Positions 44,792-53,664 of a DNA stretch of 64,000 bases are shown piece after piece. The stretch is taken from contig CAVUHL010000007.1 in the NCBI GenBank assembly GCA_963741305.1, positions 84,782 through 148,781 of the forward strand, in the 5' to 3' direction. The DNA comes from DATMER01 sp963741305 (lineage in GTDB: Bacteria > Acidobacteriota > Thermoanaerobaculia > Multivoradales > UBA5704). The notes under the pieces were generated by a model. It did not search any database and had not been told where the DNA came from. It saw only the letters and a list, made by a program, of their open reading frames with translations. Each line of letters begins with the position of its first letter. The stretch's first letter is position 1. Made by a program: the position numbers and the translations under genes.

Positions 44792-45438
44792 TGAACGCCA
44801 AGACTCTCTCGTTCGCCGCCTGCGCTTTCGTGGCGGCGGGGATGATCGCCGCGGCGACGCCCTCCCACGCCTTCCGCATGATCCAGAACACCGGCGTCGG
44901 CCGCTTCAGCGCCGGGGCCGCCGTCGCTTGCAACTCCGCCGGCGGCTTCACCCACTGGAACAACAAGAACATCAGTTGGCGCCTCAACACGGCCAACCAG
45001 GGCTCGGGCAAGACGACGGCCATCCAGAGCGCCCTGGCTTCCTGGACCAACGTCAGCAGCGCCAACCACGTGCTCACCTATGCGCGGCACCACCACCGCC
45101 GGCTGTCGACCAACGGCGGCAACACCATGCTGTGGGCCAACGGCAACGGCTGCACCGGCTCCTGCCTCGCCCTGACCGCGCTGGTCCTCCAGTCCGGGCC
45201 AGGTGATCGTCGAGACCGACATCACCTACAACAACAACGTCACCTGGACGACCAACGGCAACAATTACGACACCGAGTCGGTCGCCGCGCACGAGGTCGG
45301 CCACGCGCTGGGCATCCACCACACCAACTTGACCGGCGGGACGACTCCCACCATGAACGCCTTCTACTTCGGCACCGGCGGCCGCTCGCTGGCGAGCGAC
45401 GACGTCCGGCTCTGCAGTGCGCCGAGAGCCGGTACTAG
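44791..45438 (+). CDS. Secreted M10 (matrixin-like) zinc metalloprotease, frameshifted
   Basis: ATG 44791, GGAGG ten bases upstream. Signal peptide of about 26 residues ending Ser-His-Ala. The mature domain has the M10 order: Trp-Asn-Asn-Lys-Asn-Ile-Ser-Trp-Arg-Leu-Asn, a helix with Ile-Gln-Ser-Ala-Leu-Ala-Ser-Trp, Val-Glu-Thr-Asp-Ile-Thr-Tyr-Asn, and the zinc motif His-Glu-Val-Gly-His-Ala-Leu-Gly-Ile-His-His near residue 167, with the Met-turn (Pro-Thr-Met) after it. Frame changes near 45085, 45200 and 45415. There is no obvious propeptide Cys switch. Small secreted protease. Confidence 0.82.
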   Translation: MNAKTLSFAACAFVAAGMIAAATPSHAFRMIQNTGVGRFSAGAAVACNSAGGFTHWNNKNISWRLNTANQGSGKTTAIQSALASWTNVSSANHVLTYARHHHRRLSTNGGNTMLWANGNGCTGSCLALTALVLQSGPGDRRDRHHLQQQRHLDDQRQQLRHRVGRRARGRPRAGHPPHQLDRRDDSHHERLLLRHRRPLAGERRRPALQCAESRY

Positions 45439-45454
45439 ACCCCACCTGAGCCTC

Positions 45455-45484
45455 TGTAGGGGCGCAGCATGCTGCGCCCCTACA
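45455..45484. repeat. Perfect 30-bp palindrome (TGTAGGGGC family)
   Basis: Arms TGTAGGGGCGCAGCA and TGCTGCGCCCCTACA with no loop. It sits between the convergent M10 and hemocyanin genes, where its transcript would form a strong hairpin. The ends TGTAGGGGC/GCCCCTACA are shared with the element at 57462, so both belong to one dispersed palindromic family. Confidence 0.75.
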
Positions 45485-45506
45485 ACTGTCCCCCTCCGCG
45501 CACAGA

Positions 45507-47735
45507 TCAATCGTTGACCACGACATCCGGCAGCCGCTGGATCGTGATGTCCCGGAAAGCCATGTGGGCGTTCGCCAGGATCGTGTCCCGAATGGGATCG
45601 GTGAACGGCCGGTCGAAGGGATAGCCCATATCGCGGCGGTCCGGATAGCTGTCGCGCGCGCCGCAGAAGGAAAGCGAGCCGCAGGACTCGTCGCCGCCGG
45701 CCCGGTCGATCTCCCAGTCCGAGCAGACCACGGCGAGGCGGAAAGGCATGCCCTCCGCCGTGCCCCGCGGCACCAGCAGGTTGTAAGGCCAGCCGCAGGT
45801 GCAGTAATTCGAGGCCTCGATCCGCTCGATCTCTTCCGGCGTGTCGTTCTCGCCCGGCCGCCCCGGCTGGTCCGAGGCAACGGAGGTGGCGTGGCGATTG
45901 ACGAACCGCGCCGCGCTGGCCAGATCAGCGGCCAGGAGCCGGCGGAGAAAATCGATCGAAATCGGCCGGCCGATGAACGGACGCAACCGGTCGGCGACCG
46001 GGGCCGGCAGGCCCTCGGCCACCATGGCATCGAAACCCTGTTGATCGAAAACAAGCCCGTCCTCCTTGAGCAGCTCCGGCTTCATCACGGCGGGCTTGCG
46101 GATGACCGACGACTGCGAGCCGCGCCGGGCGGCCACTGACTTCTCCAGCGGCCCCAGGCGGTGAACGAACTTGTCCATCTCGATCCAGGATCGCCGGTCG
46201 GCGGTCTCGGCTTTGGGGGCGAGGAAAACCCGCACCGTCACCTGCACGGGCCGGTCCAGTTGGTTCTCGATGCGGAAAACGTAGACGAACGGCCGGTGGG
46301 TGAGATGCTCCAGGGGAACCACCGTCACCCGGTCGGCCAGAGTCAGCGAGCGTTGGAGCATGGTGGTCTCCAGCCTGGAGGTGGCCGGATCCGCGTCCGC
46401 AAAGTCCTCATCCCAACGATCGCCTCCGAAAACCGCCCGGGCCCAAGCCTGTAAGCCCTCCCCCGCCGCCTCGGCCGGCAGCATGTCCTCGAAAGCCAGA
46501 ATGATGTCCGGCGAGGAGGCCCGGTCGGCCGCCGGATCGAATTGTTTGCGCAACCCCACCGGGGGGCGGTCGGAGAAGGACTGCACGCCGGACCTCTCCT
46601 GCCAGGCGGCGTAGAAGTCATCGATATGTTTGTGCCACTCCCAGAAGACGGGATCGCGGATCGCCGTCTCCGTGGTCGTCATGACCCCGGTCCCCGCCTC
46701 CGAGGCCCCGGCGAGCATGTTGTGGCCGAGGTTGTGGAGGCTGCCGTAGAAGCTTCTCGCCTGGGCGCCGGCCACCGAGCCGATGCCGGAGATATTGGCC
46801 TCAACGCTGCCGCCGAGGAGGTCGACCTCCTTCATGGGCACAGGCGGGTTCAGGTCTTTGAAGGAGAGGGCCGCCACCGCTCCGTTCAGCCGTTCCCGCC
46901 GCGTCTCATGATCCGCCACGGTGTAATTCTGACTGGGGAGGTCCACCATCGAGCGTCCCGGAGGCCGGGGACCAAAGCCCTGGCTGCGCAGGAACAGACC
47001 GGGATCATAGCCGGTCGCCAGGGGCGTCCGGTACTGAGCCAGCGGCTGGACGCGGGCGAGCCCCAGAGCCGCGCGCTCCGCGTCGTACCGGGCGAGCATC
47101 TGCTGGTGCATGTAGAAGAAGAGCTCGCCCTGCCGGTCCTTGGGGACCATGCGCGCGGGCTGGTTCGGATCGGGCACGCCGCGGGTGGGATAGACGACGT
47201 GCCAATGGGAGTGGTGCTCGTTGGCGAAAGGATCCTCGCGGAACCATTCGAGGTTGTCCGTGGGCAGGGCGCCGCCGGTGAGCTCCGAAAGCTCGGCCTC
47301 CAGGCCCAGCAGCTCCGGCCCCAGGAGCCCTCGATCGGGTGCGGCCTGGGACGGCGCCACCAGCTCCGGATTGCGCAGGGTGATGGCCGGGATGGAATGC
47401 GTGAGAGCCCGTCCCTTGGGATGATGAGTGATGAACACCATCAGCGCGTAGTCCACGAGGTCCGGGTTCTCCCGCTGGCGAAGCTCGGCGAAATAATCGA
47501 GGACTCTTTCGAGGCCCCCCTCCCCGGCAGCCTCGTTGGCCAGCCGCATCATCTCGGCCACGATCTCCATGGCCCGCTCGACATGAAGGTCATTGAAGAC
47601 CGAGAACCTCTTGACCGGCTCCGCTCCCTCGGCTTCCAGGCTGGGCAGGGCCTCGGCGAAAGCCGCCCGCTGCGGCGGCGACGGCTGCATGAAAAGCGAC
47701 CACGTACGGTCCCGGACAGAGGCGAGGTTCGGCAT
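45507..47735 (-). CDS. Arthropod-type hemocyanin/prophenoloxidase homologue (type 3 copper)
   Basis: 742 residues, intact, no signal peptide. The three arthropod hemocyanin domains are in order. Helical N domain 1-160. Copper domain: CuA His-175/179 in His-His-Ser-His-Trp-His-Val-Val-Tyr-Pro, and His-210 in Phe-Tyr-Met-His-Gln-Gln-Met; CuB His-334/338 in Leu-His-Asn-Leu-Gly-His, and His-368/370 in Trp-Glu-Trp-His-Lys-His-Ile-Asp. The C-terminal beta domain starts near 460 with Arg-Pro-Phe-Val-Tyr-Val-Phe, and ends with Cys-Gly-Trp-Pro-Tyr-Asn-Leu-Leu-Val-Pro-Arg-Gly and Phe-Cys-Gly-Ala-Arg-Asp-Ser-Tyr-Pro-Asp, motifs of insect prophenoloxidase. Probably a phenol oxidase. It stands alone between hairpin repeats and nucleotidyltransferase genes. 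Confidence 0.85.
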   Translation of the reverse strand: MPNLASVRDRTWSLFMQPSPPQRAAFAEALPSLEAEGAEPVKRFSVFNDLHVERAMEIVAEMMRLANEAAGEGGLERVLDYFAELRQRENPDLVDYALMVFITHHPKGRALTHSIPAITLRNPELVAPSQAAPDRGLLGPELLGLEAELSELTGGALPTDNLEWFREDPFANEHHSHWHVVYPTRGVPDPNQPARMVPKDRQGELFFYMHQQMLARYDAERAALGLARVQPLAQYRTPLATGYDPGLFLRSQGFGPRPPGRSMVDLPSQNYTVADHETRRERLNGAVAALSFKDLNPPVPMKEVDLLGGSVEANISGIGSVAGAQARSFYGSLHNLGHNMLAGASEAGTGVMTTTETAIRDPVFWEWHKHIDDFYAAWQERSGVQSFSDRPPVGLRKQFDPAADRASSPDIILAFEDMLPAEAAGEGLQAWARAVFGGDRWDEDFADADPATSRLETTMLQRSLTLADRVTVVPLEHLTHRPFVYVFRIENQLDRPVQVTVRVFLAPKAETADRRSWIEMDKFVHRLGPLEKSVAARRGSQSSVIRKPAVMKPELLKEDGLVFDQQGFDAMVAEGLPAPVADRLRPFIGRPISIDFLRRLLAADLASAARFVNRHATSVASDQPGRPGENDTPEEIERIEASNYCTCGWPYNLLVPRGTAEGMPFRLAVVCSDWEIDRAGGDESCGSLSFCGARDSYPDRRDMGYPFDRPFTDPIRDTILANAHMAFRDITIQRLPDVVVND

Positions 47736-47805
47736 TCAGAAACCCTCTCAGGGAAATGCGGCCGCATGGATGCGGCACCTGAATAGTATAGGCGGACCTG
47801 ATTGC

Positions 47806-48306
47806 CTACTCCGGCTCAGCGGTGGGTCCCTTCGGAAATCCGGCGCCTTGGTGAAGCGCGAGCAACCCTTCGACGTCCAGCAGGTCGTGCGGCCGGCCAT
47901 GGCTCCGCTTCGCCCGAAGCAGATGTTCCAGCGACGCGACGCGAGCGGTGCTGGCGCCGACGCGCACGCACTCCGAGCTCGCCCATAGCTCCTCGAAGGG
48001 GATGCTGTAGCGGACGAACACATCGATCTCTCGCTGCGCAGCGTCGAACATCCGCAGCACCGTGAGCACGCTCAGGGGGAGTGGGATGCTCGGCACGAAG
48101 CCGGCCATCGTTAACGCGTGCATCGCGCTGTGCGCCGCATGAGGCGCGGCGTCGATGACAACGTCCAGGTCGGCGACGGGACGGATGTAGCCGTGCAGGA
48201 CGACCGCCATACCGCTGACCACGACATACCGAACGTTATCCCGTTCGAGCCGGTCGAAGACATCACCGTAAATCGCTGGAGTCGTCCAGTTCACAAGGCG
48301 CCTCAC
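47806..48306 (-). CDS. Small nucleotidyltransferase-fold protein (AbiEii/DUF6036-like)
   Basis: About 166 residues if started at the GTG at 48306; an ATG at 48414 would add an unlikely basic leader. Motifs: Tyr-Val-Val-Val-Ser-Gly-Met-Ala-Val-Val-Leu-His-Gly, then Arg-Pro-Val-Ala-Asp-Leu-Asp-Val-Val-Ile-Asp with the catalytic Asp pair, a third acidic residue in Arg-Glu-Ile-Asp-Val-Phe, and the family tail Ser-Leu-Glu-His-Leu-Leu-Arg-Ala-Lys. No obvious antitoxin flanks it. Such proteins are often toxin-like tRNA nucleotidyltransferases, but solitary ones are common. Confidence 0.72.
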   Translation of the reverse strand: MRRLVNWTTPAIYGDVFDRLERDNVRYVVVSGMAVVLHGYIRPVADLDVVIDAAPHAAHSAMHALTMAGFVPSIPLPLSVLTVLRMFDAAQREIDVFVRYSIPFEELWASSECVRVGASTARVASLEHLLRAKRSHGRPHDLLDVEGLLALHQGAGFPKGPTAEPE

Positions 48307-48311
48307 AAACC

Positions 48312-48585
48312 TTACGGTCGATCTCCCGCATGGCTGGGTTGATAGCCGGGCGGCGCTTGGCGAATATTTTTCAGCAGCATGTAGGAATAGATTTTTCCGG
48401 TTTGTTGATCCCAATCAAAGTGATCGTACTGGCCAATTTTCCACTTCGCTTGGATGTCTTCCTGCAACCTGGTCAAGCGCTCATTGGATTCCGCCACGTA
48501 TTGGTTGAAGCGATCGTCTCCGGTGCACGACAGGGGCAAAGAGGAGAAAGAGAGAGGTCCGTAGTAGTCTCATGTAGGTTGCCAT
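48312..48585 (-). CDS. Small lipoprotein, one frameshift
   Basis: About 90 residues. From ATG 48585 the sequence is a hydrophobic leader (Arg-Leu-Leu-Arg-Thr-Ser-Leu-Phe-Leu-Leu). One frame change near 48540 gives Leu-Pro-Leu-Ser-Cys, a lipobox, followed by a helical Arg-Leu-Thr-Arg-Leu-Gln-Glu-Asp segment and Tyr-Asp-His-Phe-Asp-Trp-Asp-Gln-Gln-Thr-Gly-Lys-Ile-Tyr. The last motif is seen in small bacterial proteins of unknown role. It ends just beyond the start of the nucleotidyltransferase. Confidence 0.5.
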
Positions 48586-48671
48586 ATCTCGCCGATTCAA
48601 GGTGAGCCCTCCTATTCTACCCCAGACGCCGCAAAACGAGAGGCTCCGACGGACGCTCCCCATCGCCTGCC

Positions 48672-49765
48672 CTACGGCTCCCACACCGCAATCGGGCCGT
48701 GCAGACTACCCAGGTAGAGCTTTCCTCCGTGGGGCTCGACGGAGGTGACCGTGCGGCACGCTCTCTCCGCCGGGATCGTGCAGGGACTCGACGATCCTCC
48801 CCTGCTCATCGATCTCTAGTACCAGGCCGTAGGGCTTCGGCTTCGGCCAGAGGAAACGCGGCAGCTTGGCAAGTTGGTTTTTGAGAAATGGGTGGGGATG
48901 GAAGAGCTCCAGCGCAGGATTGCGCACTGTGTAGAGGGCTACCCAGAAACGGCCGGTCGCCGGATCGCGGGACAGGTTGTCCGGAAAGCCAGGCAGATTT
49001 TTAACAAAAAGATCCGAGGCTCCCGCCTTCGGACCTTTGAGCCAATAGCGGCGGATTTGATAGCGATAGGTCTCGTTGACCAAGACGAAGCTCTGATCCT
49101 TCGCGAGCGCGACGCCGTTGGCGAAGTACAGTCCGTCGAGGAGGATGCTCACCTTGTCCTTCTGAGCCTTCGGGTCGTACCGCAGGAGCCGCCCATGCGG
49201 CCGGGCCTCCAGCAGATCGTAAAGATACTCGTTCACGCCGAAGCGACTTCGAGGCGTCCGAGAAGTAGATCATGCCGTCCAGAGCGACGTCGAGATCGTT
49301 AGTGAACCCGAAGGACACCCCGCCGGCCCTGGTGGCCAGGGGCTTGATCCCTCCGGCCTCGTCGACCGCGAGCAAGCCCTTTTTCGCATCGGCCACGAAC
49401 AGGGTCTTGCCCGCGGGCCCGAAGCGGAGGCCGAGCGGCCGGCCTCCGGTGTCCGTCAAGGTTTCCAGAATCTCCCTGCCGTCCGGCGTCCGGGTGACGC
49501 GGACGATCCCGCCATCCTCCGTCCCGGTGTACAGGCGGCCGGCCGCGTCGACCGCCACGTCTTCGGCCCCGAAAAGCCGGTCCTTTCCCACAGGCTGGGC
49601 GGTTCGCAGGACCTCGTTGGGCTCCAGGGGACCCGTAAAGGGTAGCGCCGGACGAGCGGTGTAGGCGACCGCGTCGATTGGCGAGACCATCACCTTCGGC
49701 AGGATCCAGGCGAGCAGGACTCCACCGACAAGCAGACTCGCGACCGTCACATAGGTGATTTTCAC
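48672..49765 (-). CDS. Strictosidine-synthase-like / SMP-30 family beta-propeller, frameshifted
   Basis: GTG at 49763-49765 begins a TM segment followed by Ile-Asp-Ala-Val-Ala-Tyr and Pro-Phe-Thr-Gly-Pro-Leu-Glu-Pro-Asn, the usual N-terminus of membrane-anchored SSL/APMAP propellers. Then Glu-Asp-Val-Ala-Val-Asp, Gly-Leu-Arg-Phe, Phe-Thr-Asn-Asp-Leu-Asp-Val-Ala, Ile-Tyr-Phe-Ser-Asp-Ala-Ser; after frame change near 49245 Leu-Leu-Glu-Ala-Arg-Pro-His-Gly-Arg-Leu, Phe-Ala-Asn-Gly-Val-Ala-Leu, Asn-Glu-Thr-Tyr-Arg-Tyr, Gly-Phe-Pro-Asp-Asn-Leu-Ser-Arg; and after another near 48770 the end at 48672. The reading frame is continuous with the upstream membrane gene, so a fusion cannot be excluded. Probably a lactonase-type or structural propeller. 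Confidence 0.75.
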
Positions 49766-51392
49766 CCGGCAGAACCATTGCTTGAATCGTTCCTCGCTAC
49801 GAGAAACTTGATTGCCGACGATGTCGGTCACTCTTTTTTCCGAAAGAACGCTTTTGTAGCGCTCGCATCGCACGTTGAATTGCCCGGCCAGAGCCTCGTA
49901 GCTCTCCCATCGCTCCCTCATGTTGAGAGTCAGCGGAAATGTGAGCAGATAGATGACGTAGACCGCTACGGTTACCGCCAGGATCTCCAGCCGCAGATCC
50001 GCTTTAATCAGAGCAGCGATGAAGGCACTCAAAAGCACCGCCACCGCGCCGATCATCGTGTCCGAAAGGCTTTTCACCATCGCCGCGATCTGGCTGGAAA
50101 AGGACTCCACCGTCTTAGCGACATCGTCTTCGAAAGCCCGCACCTGCGCTCCGAATTTCTCCAGCCGTCCTTCGATGAACAGCTTCCAGTCCTGGTCCAG
50201 GCGATCCGAAAGGTCTTTTGCCCGGAGGAGGAGGCTCCGGCAGGAGCGCTCCGTCTCCTTCTCTTTGTCCGGGTCAGGAATGAACGGCCGGAGCACCCGC
50301 GCAACGGCGCTCTGGAGATAGTCGATTCGGTCGGCGCGAAGCTCTTTCTGGTAGGCCCACCAGACGATCCAGGCGAAGGCCTCCATTCCTGGTACCACCT
50401 CTTTGTCGTCGATCTCCGCCGTCTTGACGGGAGTGACAACCGCCCGCTCCCCGGCTCCCGAGTAGACCGCCCGCCATCCCCCATCGCTCCGTTCGCTGCG
50501 GTCCGCCGTGTAGAGAAGGCACAGGTTGACGAAATGAGCCCGGAGAGCCTTCGCCACTGGATCACCGGCCGGAACTTGCCCCTCGACTGCCAGATGAAGC
50601 GGCGTCAGATGTTTGACCCAGTCGGCCTCCCACCGCAGATCGTTGCGTCGACTGCTAAGGAAAGCGTCGACGTCGAGGCCTTTGGGTGGAATGAAGCCGG
50701 ATTCCGATGGCGCGCTCAGAGCGAGCGGCCAGCCGGCGGCGGAGTCTCCCCCCACAACGGCGAGATACTGGCCGTTCAAGATGCACTCCCATTCCGGAGC
50801 GAGGATCACCAGTCTCTTGGGTGTGCCCGGACCCCACCACGCCTCGATCTTATTTAGGTCCTGCGCGAAAAGGTGGGCGAGAGTCCCGGTCAGCATCACC
50901 AACGCCGGCCGCACATTGGGCGGCATGGAAAGTTCCCTTTCCTGAAGCGCAGCAGCAACGAGCGTGCGTTTATCGACCTCAAGTTGAAGGTCCAGCCGCG
51001 GATCTTGAACCTCTGCGAATAAGTCGCACAAATCCTTGAAGTCCTGATTCTCCAACCCCTCTTCAAGCGTGACCTTCAGGCCATCCTTGGCCAATTGGAT
51101 CTCCTGATGACTTGCTTTCGGCCCTGGGGAAAACTTGAGATTGAGAAATCCGGACAGGGCCCCACCATAGGCCGCCAACGCCGCGGCGATCTTGCTACTA
51201 GCCGAAAACAGCCGTTCCTCCCCCTCCCCTTTCTTCCCCCGACCTTGCTCGATCGTCGTGAGCCTCTGCTCATTCTGGCGGAGCTTGACGGTATCCAGAT
51301 CCTTCGACCAGATCGGAGACGGAGAGTCCCAGGGCTTCGACGAGATCGAGGAGCGACCGCCCGGAGAACGAGGGCGGCTCCGGAGAAGGCAT
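49766..51392 (-). CDS. Coiled-coil membrane protein coupled to an NdpA-like gene
   Basis: ATG 51390-51392 shares its A with the stop of the upstream gene (TGATG). The N-terminal 70 residues (Ser-Leu-Leu-Asp-Leu-Val-Glu-Ala-Leu, then Lys-Leu-Arg-Gln-Asn-Glu-Gln-Arg-Leu) need one or two frame changes near 51270-51220. The remaining 470 residues are continuous: a soluble domain with no known motif to about 330, a long coiled coil (Phe-Gly-Ala-Gln-Val-Arg-Ala-Phe-Glu-Asp-Asp), two adjacent TM helices near 50050 and 49960, and a basic helical tail reaching the TM start of the propeller. Either an in-frame fusion to the propeller, or the stop lies in a neighbouring frame at 49763. Family unknown; layout resembles membrane effectors of defence operons. 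Confidence 0.6.
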
Positions 51393-52450
51393 CACGACCT
51401 CCTTTCGAACCGTGTCGTGCGGAGGACGATCTCGTAGTGGGCCTGTTCCACCCCATCCTCGACATAATCGATCCGCCGGACAACCTCCTTGAAATGCTCC
51501 TCTTGGACCTCGAGCTTCAACCCAAAGTCTCCCTCGTACCTCCGCTTGATCTTGCTGACGGCCTGCTGGTTTATGAGGAACGATCGGTCGAGGACCTTCC
51601 GCTCTTTCAGATCTTCCTCGATCTCTTCCTCAATTTCAGGGGGGAGTGCCAGGCTCTTGACCCATTCTGGAGTCAGGAGAATCTTCTCAGCTTCCCAAAC
51701 CTTCTGGAGCTCGGGCTCCACTCGCTCCCAATGAGGGGTGAAACGCAGCCGGTTTTCCAGGTCGGTAAATACATCGAGAACGTTAAAGGTCGCCTGGCGA
51801 TCGTCGACGAGCAACGCGGCATCAAGGAAGCTCCGGAAGAAAAATTGAGCCACCTCTCCCTCTTCCCCCTGGCGATCCAGCAGAAGCATGTCGAACTCCT
51901 CCGGCCGGGGCTCCAGGGGACGCACGAAGGCACACTTCTGCAGTTCCTCCTGAGTGGTCGGCATGGCTCCTGTCTTGACCAGAGTGATATAGGTTATCCC
52001 CTGCGCGTCCGTTTGGAAAGCGTGCTCGAACACGGGAACAGGCTTGATCTTCAGCAGGGCGAGGCGGCCTCCCATATCATCCCCAGTCACCGTCTCGTAG
52101 CGGCAGACGACGAGGTCTCCCTCGGCAAAGCTCTTGTTCCCCTGAACGACATTGAGAAGAAGCCGGGCAAGCTCCTGGGAGGCGGGAACGAAGTCGACCC
52201 GTCTCGCCAGCAGATCCCGGCAGATGGTGCCGACTCCCTGCTTCAGCTTTCCCTCCTCCGAATCGGCGAACCTGGCCACTCGAGCATGCTGACTGGCCAG
52301 GGAATTGGCGATATGGGTGCTGAAGAACTCGAAAACCTGCTGGCTCGTCGCCGGCGGGAGCGTCCGTTCGGAGAGCTGAAGGACTCCGCCGTCCTCGCTC
52401 AGGATGTGCAGGATGAGCTCATTAATCTTGACCTTGATCAGTTTTCTCAT
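51392..52450 (-). CDS. NdpA/YejK-like nucleoid-associated protein
   Basis: 352 residues, intact. Pattern of the 37-kDa nucleoid-associated family: His-Ile-Leu at the start, Phe-Phe-Ser-Thr-His-Ile near 44, a Ser-Phe-Ala-Glu-Gly-Asp-Leu-Val-Val-Cys-Arg-Tyr strand near 125, Leu-Ala-Leu-Leu-Lys-Ile, then Val-Ala-Gln-Phe-Phe-Phe-Arg-Ser-Phe-Leu near 225 (equivalent to Phe-Phe-Met-Asp-Phe-Leu of E. coli YejK), and a helical C-terminus rich in Glu/Lys. Unlike the housekeeping gene it is translationally coupled to a membrane protein, suggesting a specialised DNA-sensing role. Family call is moderately sure; the role is inferred. Confidence 0.65.
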   Translation of the reverse strand: MRKLIKVKINELILHILSEDGGVLQLSERTLPPATSQQVFEFFSTHIANSLASQHARVARFADSEEGKLKQGVGTICRDLLARRVDFVPASQELARLLLNVVQGNKSFAEGDLVVCRYETVTGDDMGGRLALLKIKPVPVFEHAFQTDAQGITYITLVKTGAMPTTQEELQKCAFVRPLEPRPEEFDMLLLDRQGEEGEVAQFFFRSFLDAALLVDDRQATFNVLDVFTDLENRLRFTPHWERVEPELQKVWEAEKILLTPEWVKSLALPPEIEEEIEEDLKERKVLDRSFLINQQAVSKIKRRYEGDFGLKLEVQEEHFKEVVRRIDYVEDGVEQAHYEIVLRTTRFERRS

Positions 52451-52674
52451 AGGAACCTCCCCGCCTCCAAAGGAATGCTCTCCAGAGGCGCGATGGGTAG
52501 CTCAAGCGTCCGTTGCAGGCACCGGGTTGTAGCCTTGGCCTCTTGATTGTTGTTTTCATTCTACCACGCTGAAGACAGCAACCGCTCGTGTCCCCGGGGG
52601 GTGGTTGGTCGCATCGACCACCCGTCCGGGGAGCCCAGGCAGCAGGAGGGCTCATGGGATAAGATGGCCTTCCG

Positions 52675-52950
52675 ATGAAACCGCTCGCGGCCGATACCCC
52701 CCTCGAGGTCGAGCGCGTCTGGCTCGAAGGGATCCGGGCGCGCGGCCCTCTGTTCCAGCTTCAGCGCATGCTGGAGCTTACCGACCTATGCCGGCAGGCG
52801 GCCCGGGAGGCCGTGCGGCGAGCCCATCCGGAGGCGAGCCCTCCGGAGGCCGACGAGATCCTCCTCCGCGAGCTCTACGGAGACCCGGAAGCTGCCCGCC
52901 GCGTCGTGGCCCTCCGCCGCGAGCAGGGTTTCTATGATCGAGAGCCCTGA
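52675..52950 (+). CDS. Small helical protein paired with a nucleotidyltransferase
   Basis: 91 residues, rich in Glu/Arg/Leu, entirely helical, no Cys or TM. Motifs Phe-Gln-Leu-Gln-Arg-Met-Leu-Glu-Leu-Thr and Glu-Ala-Asp-Glu-Ile-Leu-Leu-Arg-Glu-Leu-Tyr-Gly. It overlaps the following nucleotidyltransferase gene by 17 bases, so the two are translated together. This two-gene arrangement recurs in many bacteria and may be a toxin-antitoxin pair; no activity is shown. Confidence 0.65.
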   Translation: MKPLAADTPLEVERVWLEGIRARGPLFQLQRMLELTDLCRQAAREAVRRAHPEASPPEADEILLRELYGDPEAARRVVALRREQGFYDREP

Positions 52951-53524
52951 CCTCTGGACGGCTCTGCTGCCGGTCGTCGACACCCTCGAGGCTCTCGGTG
53001 TCCCGTACCACGTAGGGGGCTCGGTGGCGAGCAGCTTCACCGGCATCGCCCGTGCCACCCAGGATGCCGACCTCGTCGCCAGTCTTCGCCCCGAACACGC
53101 CGCGCCTCTCGTTCAGGCTCTCCAGGGTCCGTACTACATCGACCAAGAGCGGGTCGAGCACGCCATCCGGACTCGTCGCAGCTTCAACGCGATTCACCTC
53201 GGGACGATGTACAAGGTGGATGTTTTCATTTCCAAAGACACTCAGTTCGCCCGCGAGAACATGATGCGCCGTGTGGCCATCGAGATCCCGGGCCTCGGCC
53301 GATCACTCTGGTTCTCCTCCCCCGAGGACATCGTCCTCCACAAGCTGCTCTGGTACACCGAGGGAGGCGGAGTCTCCGACCGGCAGTGGTACGACCTCGA
53401 GGGCGTGCTCCGTCTTCAAGGTAGGAAGCTGGATCAGGATTATCTTCGCTCCTGGGCCGAGCGGTTGGGAATCACCGATCACTGGACCGAGCGCTTCGGG
53501 AGGCGGGGCAGTAGTCGGTACTGA
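52934..53524 (+). CDS. Nucleotidyltransferase-fold protein (possible toxin)
   Basis: 196 residues, intact. Tyr-His-Val-Gly-Gly-Ser-Val-Ala-Ser-Ser and Thr-Gln-Asp-Ala-Asp-Leu-Val form the nucleotidyltransferase active site (Gly-Gly-Ser and the Asp pair), with a third acidic residue in Lys-Val-Asp-Val-Phe-Ile. The C-terminal helices carry Ser-Pro-Glu-Asp-Ile-Val-Leu-His-Lys-Leu-Leu-Trp-Tyr, a signature of this small-NTase group. Encoded after and overlapping a 91-residue helical partner. Probably modifies or binds a nucleotide or RNA. Confidence 0.78.
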   Translation: MIESPDLWTALLPVVDTLEALGVPYHVGGSVASSFTGIARATQDADLVASLRPEHAAPLVQALQGPYYIDQERVEHAIRTRRSFNAIHLGTMYKVDVFISKDTQFARENMMRRVAIEIPGLGRSLWFSSPEDIVLHKLLWYTEGGGVSDRQWYDLEGVLRLQGRKLDQDYLRSWAERLGITDHWTERFGRRGSSRY

Positions 53525-53664
53525 CAGAGCTCTACACTGACTCCTAAAGGCCCGCCCTGGGCTGCTCGAAACCTGACCTGTCCCCGATCACGCTGTCGCT
53601 CACTCGATCGTCACCGAAGCTTCCCGCCGAGAAACCTTCTCCGGCTCCTCCTCGTCTTGAGGTC

